From Rhodococcus sp. 14-2470-1b (GTDB taxonomy: Bacteria; Actinomycetota; Actinomycetes; Mycobacteriales; Mycobacteriaceae), in contig NZ_NPFY01000011.1 in NCBI RefSeq assembly GCF_002259415.1, forward strand, positions 434,001 to 498,000: a stretch of 64,000 nt of DNA. The letters are read 5' to 3'. The notes below the pieces were generated by a model that searched no databases, was not told where the DNA came from, and worked only from the letters and a program-made list of their open reading frames with translations. Positions 1 to 8,052 of the stretch are shown here, piece after piece. Positions within the stretch are counted from its first letter, which is position 1. The number at the start of each line of letters is the position of its first letter. Both the position numbers and the translations under genes were made by a program.

Positions 1-1269
1 GACGAGGTGACCACGCAGCGTGCTGGAGGTGTAGTCCCGACGAAAGAGCCCCCGCGACTGCAGGACAGGTACTACGTGGTCGACGAAGTCATCCAAACCG
101 TCCGGATACAGCGGGGGCATCAGGTTGAAGCCGTCCGCTGCACCGCCGTCGATCCAGGCCTCGATCTCGTCGGCGATGGACTCGGGAGTGCCGATCATCG
201 TCGCATGGCCGCCGCCCGCGGCGAGCGTGCCGAGCAGCTCACCGACGGTCGGAGAGTCTTTCGCGATGATCCGAAGGATGGTCTCGTACCGTCCGTGGGG
301 CCCGGTGAATTCCTCGATGGGAGGCAATGAAGGGACAGGAGCATCGAGTTCCCACGCACTGCAGTCTTGTTCGACGAACATGCTCAGTTGTCTCAACGAC
401 TGCTCCACCGGCAACAAGGCGTCGAGCTCGTCCTTCTTCGCTCTCGCCTCGGCCGTGGTCGATCCGACATAGGTCACGAGGCCGGGCATGACGCCGACGG
501 ACGAGGGTTCCCGTCCAGCACTGCGGATCCGAGCCTTCACATCCGCGTAATACGCCGCGCCGGATTCGATATCGTAGGCGACTGCATAGATCGCCTCGGC
601 GTAGCGGGCGGCCAGATCCCGGCCCTGCCCCGACGCACCTGCCTGGAACAGCACCGGCCGGCCCTGCGGTGAACGAGGGACCGTCAGCGGACCGTCGACC
701 CGGAAATGCTTGCCCGAGTGGTCTATCCGATTCACCTTGTCCGGATCGGCGTACATGCCGCCACGGTCGAGTACGAGAGCATCGGCGTCCCACGTGTCCC
801 ACAGAGCGAGGGCGACGTCGACGAACTCCTCGGCACGCGCGTATCTCTCACCCCGAGGCGGGATCTCGTCGAAGCCGTGATTGCGCGCTTCGGCGTCGAA
901 CATCGAGGTGACGACGTTCCATCCTGCCCGTCCGCCGCTGATGTGGTCGAGGGAGGCGAGCAGCCGCGCGGCGTGGAACGGTGTGTAGAACGTGGTGGAC
1001 ACCGTGGTCACCAGCCCGATGTGCGTCGTCGCCCGCGCCATCGCCGTCAGCGCGGTGATCGGTTCCAGAAACCAAGTTCCCGCTCCTGCCGGGTCACGCA
1101 CCGAGTGGCCGTCGGCGAAGAACACCGCGTCGAGTTTGCCGCGCTCCGCCGTCCGTGCGAGCTTCTCGTAGTACCCGATGTCGCCCAGGTCCTCGACGCG
1201 CGAACGCGGATGTCGCCAGGCGGCGCTGTGGTGACCGCAGTTGTACAGGAAGGCGTTCAGATGCATCAT
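1..1269 (-). CDS. NtaA/DmoA-type FMN-dependent monooxygenase, 3' end off window
   Basis: The reverse strand is open for 423 codons from the ATG at 1269 to the window edge, so the C-terminus is missing, probably by only 10-30 residues for this family. The translation begins MMHLNAFLYNCGHHSAAW and carries typical bacterial-luciferase TIM-barrel segments: the HIGLVTTVST strand, the GRAGWNVVTS motif, and a P-VLFQAGAS segment followed by GRDLAARYAEA. This marks the nitrilotriacetate/dimethylsulfide monooxygenase branch, which uses FMNH2 from a partner reductase to cleave C-N or C-S bonds. The start overlaps the SDR stop by one base (TGATG), so translation is probably coupled. The upstream TPP riboswitch suggests the substrate is thiamine or one of its fragments; that is inference. 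Confidence 0.9.
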   Translation of the reverse strand, partial: MMHLNAFLYNCGHHSAAWRHPRSRVEDLGDIGYYEKLARTAERGKLDAVFFADGHSVRDPAGAGTWFLEPITALTAMARATTHIGLVTTVSTTFYTPFHAARLLASLDHISGGRAGWNVVTSMFDAEARNHGFDEIPPRGERYARAEEFVDVALALWDTWDADALVLDRGGMYADPDKVNRIDHSGKHFRVDGPLTVPRSPQGRPVLFQAGASGQGRDLAARYAEAIYAVAYDIESGAAYYADVKARIRSAGREPSSVGVMPGLVTYVGSTTAEARAKKDELDALLPVEQSLRQLSMFVEQDCSAWELDAPVPSLPPIEEFTGPHGRYETILRIIAKDSPTVGELLGTLAAGGGHATMIGTPESIADEIEAWIDGGAADGFNLMPPLYPDGLDDFVDHVVPVLQSRGLFRRDYTSSTLRGHLV

Positions 1270-2024
1270 CAGTCCTTGACCAATCCACCGTCCACGACGA
1301 GATTCTGGCCGGTCACCGAACGGGACCACGGCGATGCGAAGAACAGCAACGCATCGGCGAACTCCTCGGGCGTCACCACACGTTTCAATGGAGTGGAGGC
1401 GGCGATGAAATCGAAGACCTCCTCCGGCGTCGCGGCGCTCGCGTCGGTCGTGCGCAACAGGCCGCCGGACACCATGTTGACGGTGATGCCGTCGCCGCCG
1501 AGGTCGGCCGCAAGCGTCCTGGTCAGCGACAGAAGAGCGGCCTTCGACGCCGTGTAGTCGTGGTACGGCACCACGGGGTTCTGAAACAGGTTGGTGCCGA
1601 CGTTGACGATCCGGCCCGATCCGGCGGCCCGCATACCCGGCACCGCGCGCTGAGTCGTATTGAGAGCACCGCGCACTGCGCCCTGGAACTGGGCGTCGAA
1701 CTGGGCCCAGGAGATGGTGTCCGCCTTGCTGCGCGCGTCACCGTCGAACGAGAAATCGGCGAGAGCATTGTTGACGACGGTGGTGACCGACGTGCCGAAA
1801 TGCTGCTCGGCTGCCGTGAACAGGGCATCGACCTGGGCGGGATCGGTGACGTCGGCCGCGACCGCAATACCGCCGATCTCCGACGCCAGTGCCTCCGCAG
1901 CCTCGCGGCTACGCCGATAGTTGACGACGACGTGTGCTCCCTGCGCAGCGAACGCGCGGGCCACTGCGGTTCCCAGGCCCCGTCCGGCTCCGGTGACGAC
2001 GACGGTCTGACGATCGAAGTTCAT
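1269..2024 (-). CDS. SDR family oxidoreductase, first gene of TPP-riboswitch operon
   Basis: This 251-residue classical short-chain dehydrogenase has the Rossmann motif TGAGRGLG near residue 11, a VVNNA segment and the catalytic YTASKAALL (Tyr-x3-Lys). It ends with the usual GQNLVVDGG-type C-terminus. The ATG at 2024 was chosen because the glycine motif then falls at the usual distance and an AGAGG ribosome site lies just upstream; a longer reading frame would translate through the riboswitch. It precedes and touches the monooxygenase gene. Substrate unknown. Control by thiamine pyrophosphate follows from the upstream aptamer. A plausible job is reducing or oxidising a product of the monooxygenase during thiamine salvage or breakdown, but nothing in the protein proves that. 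Confidence 0.9.
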   Translation of the reverse strand: MNFDRQTVVVTGAGRGLGTAVARAFAAQGAHVVVNYRRSREAAEALASEIGGIAVAADVTDPAQVDALFTAAEQHFGTSVTTVVNNALADFSFDGDARSKADTISWAQFDAQFQGAVRGALNTTQRAVPGMRAAGSGRIVNVGTNLFQNPVVPYHDYTASKAALLSLTRTLAADLGGDGITVNMVSGGLLRTTDASAATPEEVFDFIAASTPLKRVVTPEEFADALLFFASPWSRSVTGQNLVVDGGLVKD

Positions 2025-2126
2025 ACGTGTGCCTCTCGCTCGGTGGACACCACGAACGTGAGGATGCACGGATGCTCGGCACCAACGACCGACCGCGCTG
2101 ACATCCCTAGGAATACCGGGGCATTC

Positions 2127-2215
2127 CGCAGGCTCCACGCCTGCCGCTGGTGTTGACCAGATCAGGTTCGACGGGTGTGTTCTCAGCCGCATCGGTGCGG
2201 CACCCCGTGTCGACT
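2127..2215 (-). promoter_or_regulatory. TPP riboswitch (THI element)
   Basis: Read on the minus strand, the segment has the hallmark order of a thiamine pyrophosphate aptamer: ACGGGGTGCC, a small hairpin GCCGCACCGATGCGGC, the invariant CTGAGA, ACCCGTCGAACCTGATCTGG, then AACACCAGCGGCAGGCG. It sits about 100 bases ahead of the SDR start. In the leader a GTGCC copy near 2076-2080 could pair with GGCAC inside the AGAGGCAC ribosome-site region at about 2030-2036. Translational repression is therefore likely, and no U-tract terminator is visible between aptamer and gene. Confidence 0.93.
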
Positions 2216-2247
2216 GCACATTGTAGCCCCTTCGCTGGGCACTACCG

Positions 2248-2277
2248 TCTATCACTCCTTCTACGGTGATCTATCAA
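2248..2277 (-). promoter_or_regulatory. Predicted sigma-A-type promoter of the riboswitch operon
   Basis: On the minus strand TTGATA (2277-2272) and TGATAG (2254-2249) are separated by exactly 17 bases. Initiation would fall about 25-30 bases before the aptamer. The promoter is embedded in an inverted repeat: TCTATCACT at 2248-2256 and AGTGATAGA at 2289-2297, with a further GTGAT copy between them. An extra protein regulator may therefore bind here. Confidence 0.55.
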
Positions 2278-2313
2278 AATCTCTAGACAGTGATAGATCG
2301 TCCTACGATCGAG

Positions 2314-3597
2314 CTAGCCGATGACCGCCCATCCGTGTGCCGGCACCGTCGTCCGTCCACCGTCCACGGACGCAGCACCTGCCAGGACTTCGCCGGAAAT
2401 GCGGTAGTCGACGGTATCGTCGCCGAGATTCAGCGCGACGTGCAGTGCGTTGTCGCCACTGTGGACCCGATAGAGCATCGCGGTGTTGGCCAGCTCGACG
2501 GTCTCGGTTTTCGCAGTGTGCAGCCACGGAGCGCGTCGGCGTAGTCCGATCAGTTCCTGGTGCAGGTGGAACGTCGACCATCCCGCCGGATCGAGTTGCT
2601 CACGGGTCATGGGGAATTCGGGCCGGACGTCGTCGTCGCCGCCGACGCGTTCCTCCTTGACGCCGCGGAAGCCCTGCTCGTCGCCGTAATAGATCATCGG
2701 TGTTCCCCCGGTGGTGAACAGCGTGACGAGCGCGTGGGGGAGATGCCGTTCGTCGGAGATGGTGCTGGCGATGCGGTTGACGTCGTGGTTGCCCACGAAC
2801 GTGGCGGGCACGAAGGTGTCGAGCCACTCGTTGTGGCGCTCGAGGGCGTGCGAGAGCTCGAAGAAGTTCTGCTCCGCGATTGCACTCCACGTCGCCTTCC
2901 ACAGCTCGTACTGGGTCACCGAGTCCAGCGAGCTCCGCTGCACGATCTGTGCGTAGTCACCGTGGATGACCTCGCCGAGGAAGTACGCGTCGGGGAACCG
3001 TTCCCGTACCCGAGGTAGTACGGTCGCCCAGAACTCCGGCGGCACAGCGTATGCCGCGTCCAGACGCCATCCATCGGCGCCGCGGCCGAGCCAGTGTTGC
3101 ATGACGTCGACGACGTAGTCCTGCACTGCGGCACTGCTGTGGTCGAGCGCGACGAGCTCGTCGTGACCTTCGAAGTTGCGGTGACGCCCAGAGGCGTCGA
3201 GATGAAACCAGGATGCCGCGTCGGAGTCCCCGGCAAGAGCACTCCGGAACCGTGGAAAGCTCTGTCCTACATGGTTGAAGACACCGTCGAGCATGACCTT
3301 CATCCCCCGGCTGTGCGCCTGGTCGATCACGGTGTCGAAGTCCTCGTCGGTACCGAGCCGCGCATCGACGCGCAGGTGGTCGACGGTCTCGTACCCGTGG
3401 CCTTCCGAGGCGAAGATCGGGCCGAGAGCGACACCGGATGCTCCGAGTTCCAGTGCGTAGTCGAGCCATTCGACCACCTTGAGCAAACGATGCTCGTCGG
3501 CCAAAGAGGTTCCGTCCCACTCTCGCACCGGCGCACCGGCGAATCCGAGAGGATAGACATGCCACCAGATTGCGTGCTCGACCCAGGACGGACTCAT
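2314..3597 (-). CDS. GH13 alpha-amylase family glycoside hydrolase
   Basis: The 427-residue protein has the four GH13 regions in order: DGVFNH (104-109), GWRLDAAYA with nucleophile Asp180, GEV with acid/base Glu209, and GNHDVN with the transition-state Asp272. A short C-terminal beta domain follows. No signal peptide is seen, so it is probably cytoplasmic and acts on maltodextrin- or trehalose-type alpha-glucosides. It is shorter than trehalose synthase or classical amylases, so the exact substrate is open. Its ATG overlaps the stop of the upstream flavoenzyme by four bases (ATGA), making it the last gene of a tight three-gene operon. The pairing of an amylase with a lactate-oxidase-like enzyme and an amidotransferase is odd. 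Confidence 0.9.
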   Translation of the reverse strand: MSPSWVEHAIWWHVYPLGFAGAPVREWDGTSLADEHRLLKVVEWLDYALELGASGVALGPIFASEGHGYETVDHLRVDARLGTDEDFDTVIDQAHSRGMKVMLDGVFNHVGQSFPRFRSALAGDSDAASWFHLDASGRHRNFEGHDELVALDHSSAAVQDYVVDVMQHWLGRGADGWRLDAAYAVPPEFWATVLPRVRERFPDAYFLGEVIHGDYAQIVQRSSLDSVTQYELWKATWSAIAEQNFFELSHALERHNEWLDTFVPATFVGNHDVNRIASTISDERHLPHALVTLFTTGGTPMIYYGDEQGFRGVKEERVGGDDDVRPEFPMTREQLDPAGWSTFHLHQELIGLRRRAPWLHTAKTETVELANTAMLYRVHSGDNALHVALNLGDDTVDYRISGEVLAGAASVDGGRTTVPAHGWAVIG

Positions 3598-4754
3598 GCG
3601 CGCACCACGGATTCCCGGCCGAGTTCGGCGGCACCGGTGTGCCCGGACAAGCTGGTGACCAGATCGAATTCGGCCAGAATGCAGCGCAGTACGTGCTCCA
3701 CACCCTCCTGCCCGCCGAGTGCAAGGCCGTACAGGAACGGCCTGCCGAGCAACACCGCGTCCGCTCCGAGCGCAAGCGCCTTGGCCATGTCGGCCCCCGT
3801 GCGCACCCCGGAATCGAACAACACCGTCACCTGATCACCGACGGCGTCGACGATGGCAGGCAGCGCGTCCAACGATGCTCGTGCGCCGTCGATCTGGCGT
3901 CCACCGTGGTTGGACACCACGATGCCGTCGACTCCGTGCTCGACGGCCGACCTCGCGTCGCCGACGGTGCAGATCCCCTTGAGGACGATCGGACCGTCCC
4001 AGTGATCCCGAAGGAACTTCAGTTGACCCCAGTTCAGCCCCGGATTGGGGAACATCTTCGCCCAGTGCATTGCCGCAGCAATGGGATTGGTCTCCACAGG
4101 CTGCTCGAGCCCGGCCTTGAACGCCGGATCGGTGAGGTAGTTCTCGATGCCGAGGTTCGCGAGAAACGGGAGGTAACCGCGGTCGAGGTCCGCCGGACGC
4201 CATCCCAGCAGAGTCGTGTCCAGGGTGAGCACGAGCGTCGTGAATCCGGTGGCCTTCGCCCTGTCCAGGAAACTCAGGAGCACCGATTCATCCGTGGGCC
4301 AGTACAACTGGTACCACCGCGGTGCGTCGCCACCGGCTTCCGCCACTTGCTCGAACGAGTGCGACGCCTGCGTCGAGTGGATGTACGGAACGCCGAGCGC
4401 CGCTGCGGCTCGCGCGGTGGCGAGCTCACCGTCAGGATGGGCGAGAGTCTGAATGCCCACCGGTGCGATCAACAAGGGCGCGGGAAGCTCCGTGCCCAGC
4501 ACCGTGACCGAATGATCCCGTTCGGCCGAGCTACGCAACATTCGCGGTGCAATGCGCCACCGGTCGAACGCTTCTAGATTGGCACGGGCCGTCGAACCAC
4601 TACCGGCGCTGGCGACGATGTACCCCAGCGCCTCGGGCGTCAGCCTCGCGGCAGCCTGATCCTCGAGTTTCGCGAGGTTGGTCGTGATCTTCGGCTTCTG
4701 ATCGGTGAACATGCCCTGGGCATAGATGCCGATCTGGTGGTCACTGAAGTTCAT
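3594..4754 (-). CDS. Lactate 2-monooxygenase-like FMN alpha-hydroxy-acid oxidase
   Basis: The 386-residue protein has the FMN-dependent alpha-hydroxy-acid dehydrogenase fold. The signature SNHGGRQ holds catalytic His283 and Arg286, with the FMN-contacting LKG lysine near 259 and the FDSGVRTGAD phosphate loop near 313. The overall pattern (IYAQG near the N-terminus, RANLEAF, TLDTTLLGWRP) is closest to mycobacterial lactate 2-monooxygenase, which decarboxylates L-lactate to acetate. The ATG at 4754 gives this normal family length; it overlaps the end of the amidotransferase gene by 14 bases. Substrate may be another 2-hydroxy acid, since the active-site lid differs from the characterised enzyme. 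Confidence 0.88.
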   Translation of the reverse strand: MNFSDHQIGIYAQGMFTDQKPKITTNLAKLEDQAAARLTPEALGYIVASAGSGSTARANLEAFDRWRIAPRMLRSSAERDHSVTVLGTELPAPLLIAPVGIQTLAHPDGELATARAAAALGVPYIHSTQASHSFEQVAEAGGDAPRWYQLYWPTDESVLLSFLDRAKATGFTTLVLTLDTTLLGWRPADLDRGYLPFLANLGIENYLTDPAFKAGLEQPVETNPIAAAMHWAKMFPNPGLNWGQLKFLRDHWDGPIVLKGICTVGDARSAVEHGVDGIVVSNHGGRQIDGARASLDALPAIVDAVGDQVTVLFDSGVRTGADMAKALALGADAVLLGRPFLYGLALGGQEGVEHVLRCILAEFDLVTSLSGHTGAAELGRESVVRA

Positions 4755-5499
4755 GCTCCCCACCGTAGTGGGAGGCGGGGAGTGCACAGCGTGAAATCCA
4801 CCCGTCGAGCAGCGCGGCGCAGCGTGCACGCAGGTCGGCTTCGTTCTCCACCAGGTCCTTCCTGATGGCGTCGACCATGTCCTGGTCCTGCTCGATACCG
4901 TCACGCACCCACGCGTCGGCCCAGGAGTCGAAGACGTCGACGTCGATCTCGGGGTGGAATTGCAGTCCCAGGTGCCTGCCGTGCACGAAGGCCTGCTGGC
5001 CGGCACTGTTGCTCGCGATCACCGTCGCGGTGTCCGGCGCGACGAAGGTGTCGTCGTGATACTCCATCCACGGTCCGGGCCCCATCAGGTCCGGGCACAC
5101 CGAGATGGTCTCGGTCAGGCCGTGCTCGGGGAACTGCGAACGCGTGACGGTCCCTCCCAGGATTCGAGCGAGCAACTGCCCACCGAAACAGACACCCAGA
5201 ATCGGTACGTCCTTCTCGATGGCTCGCTCGAGGTAGCCGATCTCCGGGCCGATCCACGACGACTCTCCGTACGCAGCGTCCGGCGATCCCATGACGACCA
5301 CCATCCCGGCGTCGTCCAGCGAAGGCGGGGTATCGGCGTGCCCGTAGTCGAAGGAATGGACGTCGAGTCGGTATCCGCGACTCTCCAACTCGGGCGCGAG
5401 CGTGCCGATATTGCGATAGCCCAGCGCCGGGTCACGATCGTGCACGAGAACGACTGCACGCTTGTCGGTCGCGGAATCCTGCCGAGAATCGATCGTCAT
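4741..5499 (-). CDS. Class I glutamine amidotransferase-like protein
   Basis: The 252-residue protein has the GATase1 triad: nucleophile Cys in GVCFGGQ (about residue 106) and the FHPE histidine-glutamate near 180. This is the stand-alone form related to the GMP-synthase glutaminase domain and gamma-glutamyl hydrolases (PuuD-like). It is the first gene of the minus-strand operon and overlaps the next gene. It could hydrolyse a gamma-glutamyl compound or supply ammonia, but no synthetase partner is adjacent. About 87 bases separate it from the divergent helicase gene, so the two probably share a promoter region. Confidence 0.85.
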   Translation of the reverse strand: MTIDSRQDSATDKRAVVLVHDRDPALGYRNIGTLAPELESRGYRLDVHSFDYGHADTPPSLDDAGMVVVMGSPDAAYGESSWIGPEIGYLERAIEKDVPILGVCFGGQLLARILGGTVTRSQFPEHGLTETISVCPDLMGPGPWMEYHDDTFVAPDTATVIASNSAGQQAFVHGRHLGLQFHPEIDVDVFDSWADAWVRDGIEQDQDMVDAIRKDLVENEADLRARCAALLDGWISRCALPASHYGGEHELQ

Positions 5500-5586
5500 G
5501 AGGCACGAGGCTATGACACGGTGCCGAACGGACTGTCCTCTGTACCGGTACTGCCGTGTCGGTCCGGTGCTCTACGGTTGTTCTCC

Positions 5587-7521
5587 GTGCCACCACGTCG
5601 ACGCAAACCCGCTTCCACCACTGCCCGCACGGTCGGCGCGGGCAAGAGCGCTGCCGCACGTAAGTTCAAGGCGTCGTCGGGAACCACCACCGCGAAGAAG
5701 CGCACCACCACACGCAGGAAGCCGGTCCGCAAGACGGCGTCGCCCGATCTGCCGCTCCCCGATCCAGGCGAGCGCGTCTGGGTACTGGACGTCCCGTTCG
5801 AGGATCGCGCATTGGCATCGGCGTCGGGCGCCCGCTGGTATCCGGGCCCACGCGTGTTCGCGTATTACGGAACCGACCTGCCCGACGGGTTGGCCTCGTT
5901 CGAGTCCATGCCGTACAGCCTCCAGCGGTGGGTGGAGGACGACGCGAACGAAGAGTGGAGACCGGAGGTCGTCCACGAACGGTCGTTGACGCCTCGCGAG
6001 ACGCAACTCGAGGCGGTGCGCCGGCAGCTGGGCGCGGTGAACGCGGGGTTCCCGTACTTCGCGCAGATGGACTCGACGGGTCTCGGCAAGACTCTCGCCG
6101 TCTGCGAAGCCGTTCGGCAGGCAGGCTCGGCTCCGGACATCGGCACGGTTCTGGTCGTCGCACCCAAGGGCGCGCTTCCTGGCTGGCGACGGACCATCGC
6201 CGATACCGAGGCGGATCTCGATCCCGCGGATCGCAAGCGTTGGCTGCTGGTGACGTATCAGTCCACCAAGAAGTTGTTGACGGTTCCCGAGGACACGGAC
6301 CTGGGCAAGCGCAAGAAGACTCAGAACAAACGCACGATCACGTTGGGCGAGTTGCGTTTCGACATCGACGTCGTCATCGCCGACGAGTCGCACGCGTTGA
6401 TGAACATCGAGTCGCAGCAGTCGCAGATTCTGTGGCGGTATCAAGAGGCCGCGCGTGCGGTTGTGTGGATGTCCGCGACACCGGGGTACCAGCCGATGCA
6501 CTTCGCGTATATGGCTCGCGCGATCGAACAGAGCCGGGCGGCCGGTCCCATCGTCGGCGACGAGGAGGTCCTCGGGTACGGCGTGACCACCAAGTGGGCC
6601 GAATTCCTGATCGAGCAGGGCTTCGCACTGAAGGAGGGCAAGGCGACCACCGGGCTGAAGACGTGGCGGTGGGAACCGGAGGACGCCGCGCAGCGTACGC
6701 GCGACATCGACACCATTCACCGGTGGCTCTCCGGAGGTGCTGTGCCGTGGTCGATCTCGCGCCCCTCGCCCCCGACGCCGCGTGAGCCGCTCGGCCAGGA
6801 ACTCACTGCCGCGCAGAAACGCCTGTACAACTCGGCGTGGGTGGACTACCGCAAGGAGCTCGGCCTACCTCTGTGGAAGTCCGTCGGCGGTAAGCGTGTG
6901 CTGCAGAAGAATCCGAGCACGAGGGCTGCGGCACTGCGGTTCCGTCAGAAATGCTCCTACCTGAGGATCCCGTCGACGGCCGATCAGGTTCGTGCGTGGA
7001 TTCGCGACGGCAACCAGGTGTTCGTCTCCATGTTCTACCGCGAGTCGGTCGCGGGCCTCGCGGAGGCGCTGCGCGACGAAGGCCAGGATGTCGCCGTCGT
7101 CGACGGCAGCATGAGCAGTCAGGACCAGGAGCACGAGATCCGACGCTTCCAGACCGGCGCTGCCCGCGTGATCATCTCGACCACGACGAGTGCGATCAAC
7201 CTGCACTCGAACGAGCTGTTGCTTCCGGAGCGGACGGTGTCGACGTCGGCGCCGCGTGTGACCTTGATTCACGATCCACGATGGACACCGATCGAGATTC
7301 GTCAGATCGAAGGCCGAGCCAACCGCATCGACAAGGACCACGAGCACACGACGTCGACGTGTTACTACGGTTACGCCGAGGGCACCGTCGAGGAGGAAAT
7401 GGTGCTCACCGGGATCGAGCGCATCGCGGACCTGGGCTCCATCGTGGGCCAGGCCGACCTCATCGACCCGGAAGCATTCCTGGCGGCGCGGGCGGAGGCG
7501 GGATCGGCGTCGGGCGCATAA
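5587..7521 (+). CDS. SNF2-like DEAD/DEAH helicase with basic tail and DUF5710-like domain
   Basis: Begins at GTG 5587, giving 644 residues. Residues 1-50 are Lys/Arg/Ala/Thr-rich and histone-H1-like. Residues about 62-100 (VWVLDVPFEDRALASASGARWY) match the pattern of a DUF5710 module. The helicase core has motif I GLGKT (165-169), DESH (266-269), SATP (296-299) and a C-terminal lobe ending in QIEGRANRID (573-582), the motif VI region. It likely remodels DNA or protein-DNA complexes using ATP. A TACGGT box at 5573-5578 lies 8 bases before the GTG and no Shine-Dalgarno is visible, so a leaderless transcript is likely. The combination of modules is unusual; the partner is unknown. Confidence 0.85.
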   Translation: MPPRRRKPASTTARTVGAGKSAAARKFKASSGTTTAKKRTTTRRKPVRKTASPDLPLPDPGERVWVLDVPFEDRALASASGARWYPGPRVFAYYGTDLPDGLASFESMPYSLQRWVEDDANEEWRPEVVHERSLTPRETQLEAVRRQLGAVNAGFPYFAQMDSTGLGKTLAVCEAVRQAGSAPDIGTVLVVAPKGALPGWRRTIADTEADLDPADRKRWLLVTYQSTKKLLTVPEDTDLGKRKKTQNKRTITLGELRFDIDVVIADESHALMNIESQQSQILWRYQEAARAVVWMSATPGYQPMHFAYMARAIEQSRAAGPIVGDEEVLGYGVTTKWAEFLIEQGFALKEGKATTGLKTWRWEPEDAAQRTRDIDTIHRWLSGGAVPWSISRPSPPTPREPLGQELTAAQKRLYNSAWVDYRKELGLPLWKSVGGKRVLQKNPSTRAAALRFRQKCSYLRIPSTADQVRAWIRDGNQVFVSMFYRESVAGLAEALRDEGQDVAVVDGSMSSQDQEHEIRRFQTGAARVIISTTTSAINLHSNELLLPERTVSTSAPRVTLIHDPRWTPIEIRQIEGRANRIDKDHEHTTSTCYYGYAEGTVEEEMVLTGIERIADLGSIVGQADLIDPEAFLAARAEAGSASGA

Positions 7522-7560
7522 CGTGGGGTAGTCGACCGAGCCACTACTCGAGGGGGAGTC

Positions 7561-8007
7561 ATGAGTTCAGACAGTTCCGAGTCGCGCCGCTTCGATCCGC
7601 ACGATCTGGTGGCCGAGGCACGTCTCGGCGTCCTCGCGACCATCAAGTCCGACGGTAGGCCGCAGCTGTCGCCGGTGACGCCGTACTACGACCGCGATGC
7701 CGGAATCATCTACGTCTCGATGACCGACGGCCGCGCGAAGACCAAGAACATCCGGCGTGACGCTCGGGTGTCCATCGAGGTCACCAGCGCCGACGGCAGG
7801 TCGTGGGCCACCGTGGACGGGACCGGAACGCTCATCGGGCCGGGAGCGGACGTGTCGAGCCCCGAAGTCGATGCCCTGGTCGACTACTACCGAGCCGCCG
7901 CCGGGGAGCACCCCGATTGGGACGAATACCGGTCCGTCATGGTGTCCGACCGCCGCGTTCTGTTGAAGCTTGCGGTCGAGCACGTCTACGGCCAGCGAAT
8001 CGGCTGA
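7561..8007 (+). CDS. PPOX-class F420/flavin-dependent oxidoreductase
   Basis: The 148-residue single-domain split-barrel protein has the pattern LGVLATIKSDGRPQLSPV followed by IYVSMTDGRAKTKNIRRD and a closing DRRVLLKL strand. These are typical of actinobacterial pyridoxamine-phosphate-oxidase-fold enzymes that bind F420 or flavin. A GAGGGGGA ribosome site stands five to six bases before the ATG. It follows the helicase by 39 bases and may be cotranscribed with it. Substrate cannot be told from sequence. Confidence 0.9.
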   Translation: MSSDSSESRRFDPHDLVAEARLGVLATIKSDGRPQLSPVTPYYDRDAGIIYVSMTDGRAKTKNIRRDARVSIEVTSADGRSWATVDGTGTLIGPGADVSSPEVDALVDYYRAAAGEHPDWDEYRSVMVSDRRVLLKLAVEHVYGQRIG

Positions 8008-8052
8008 CGAACCAGCTGCCCGTCGGGAACCGGCTGCGTTGACTTCCGCGAC

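Noticed and set aside
5572..6720. A 382-codon minus-strand frame opposite the helicase
   Set aside because: Composition is Arg/Gly-rich without motifs, whereas the plus frame has all helicase motifs in order.
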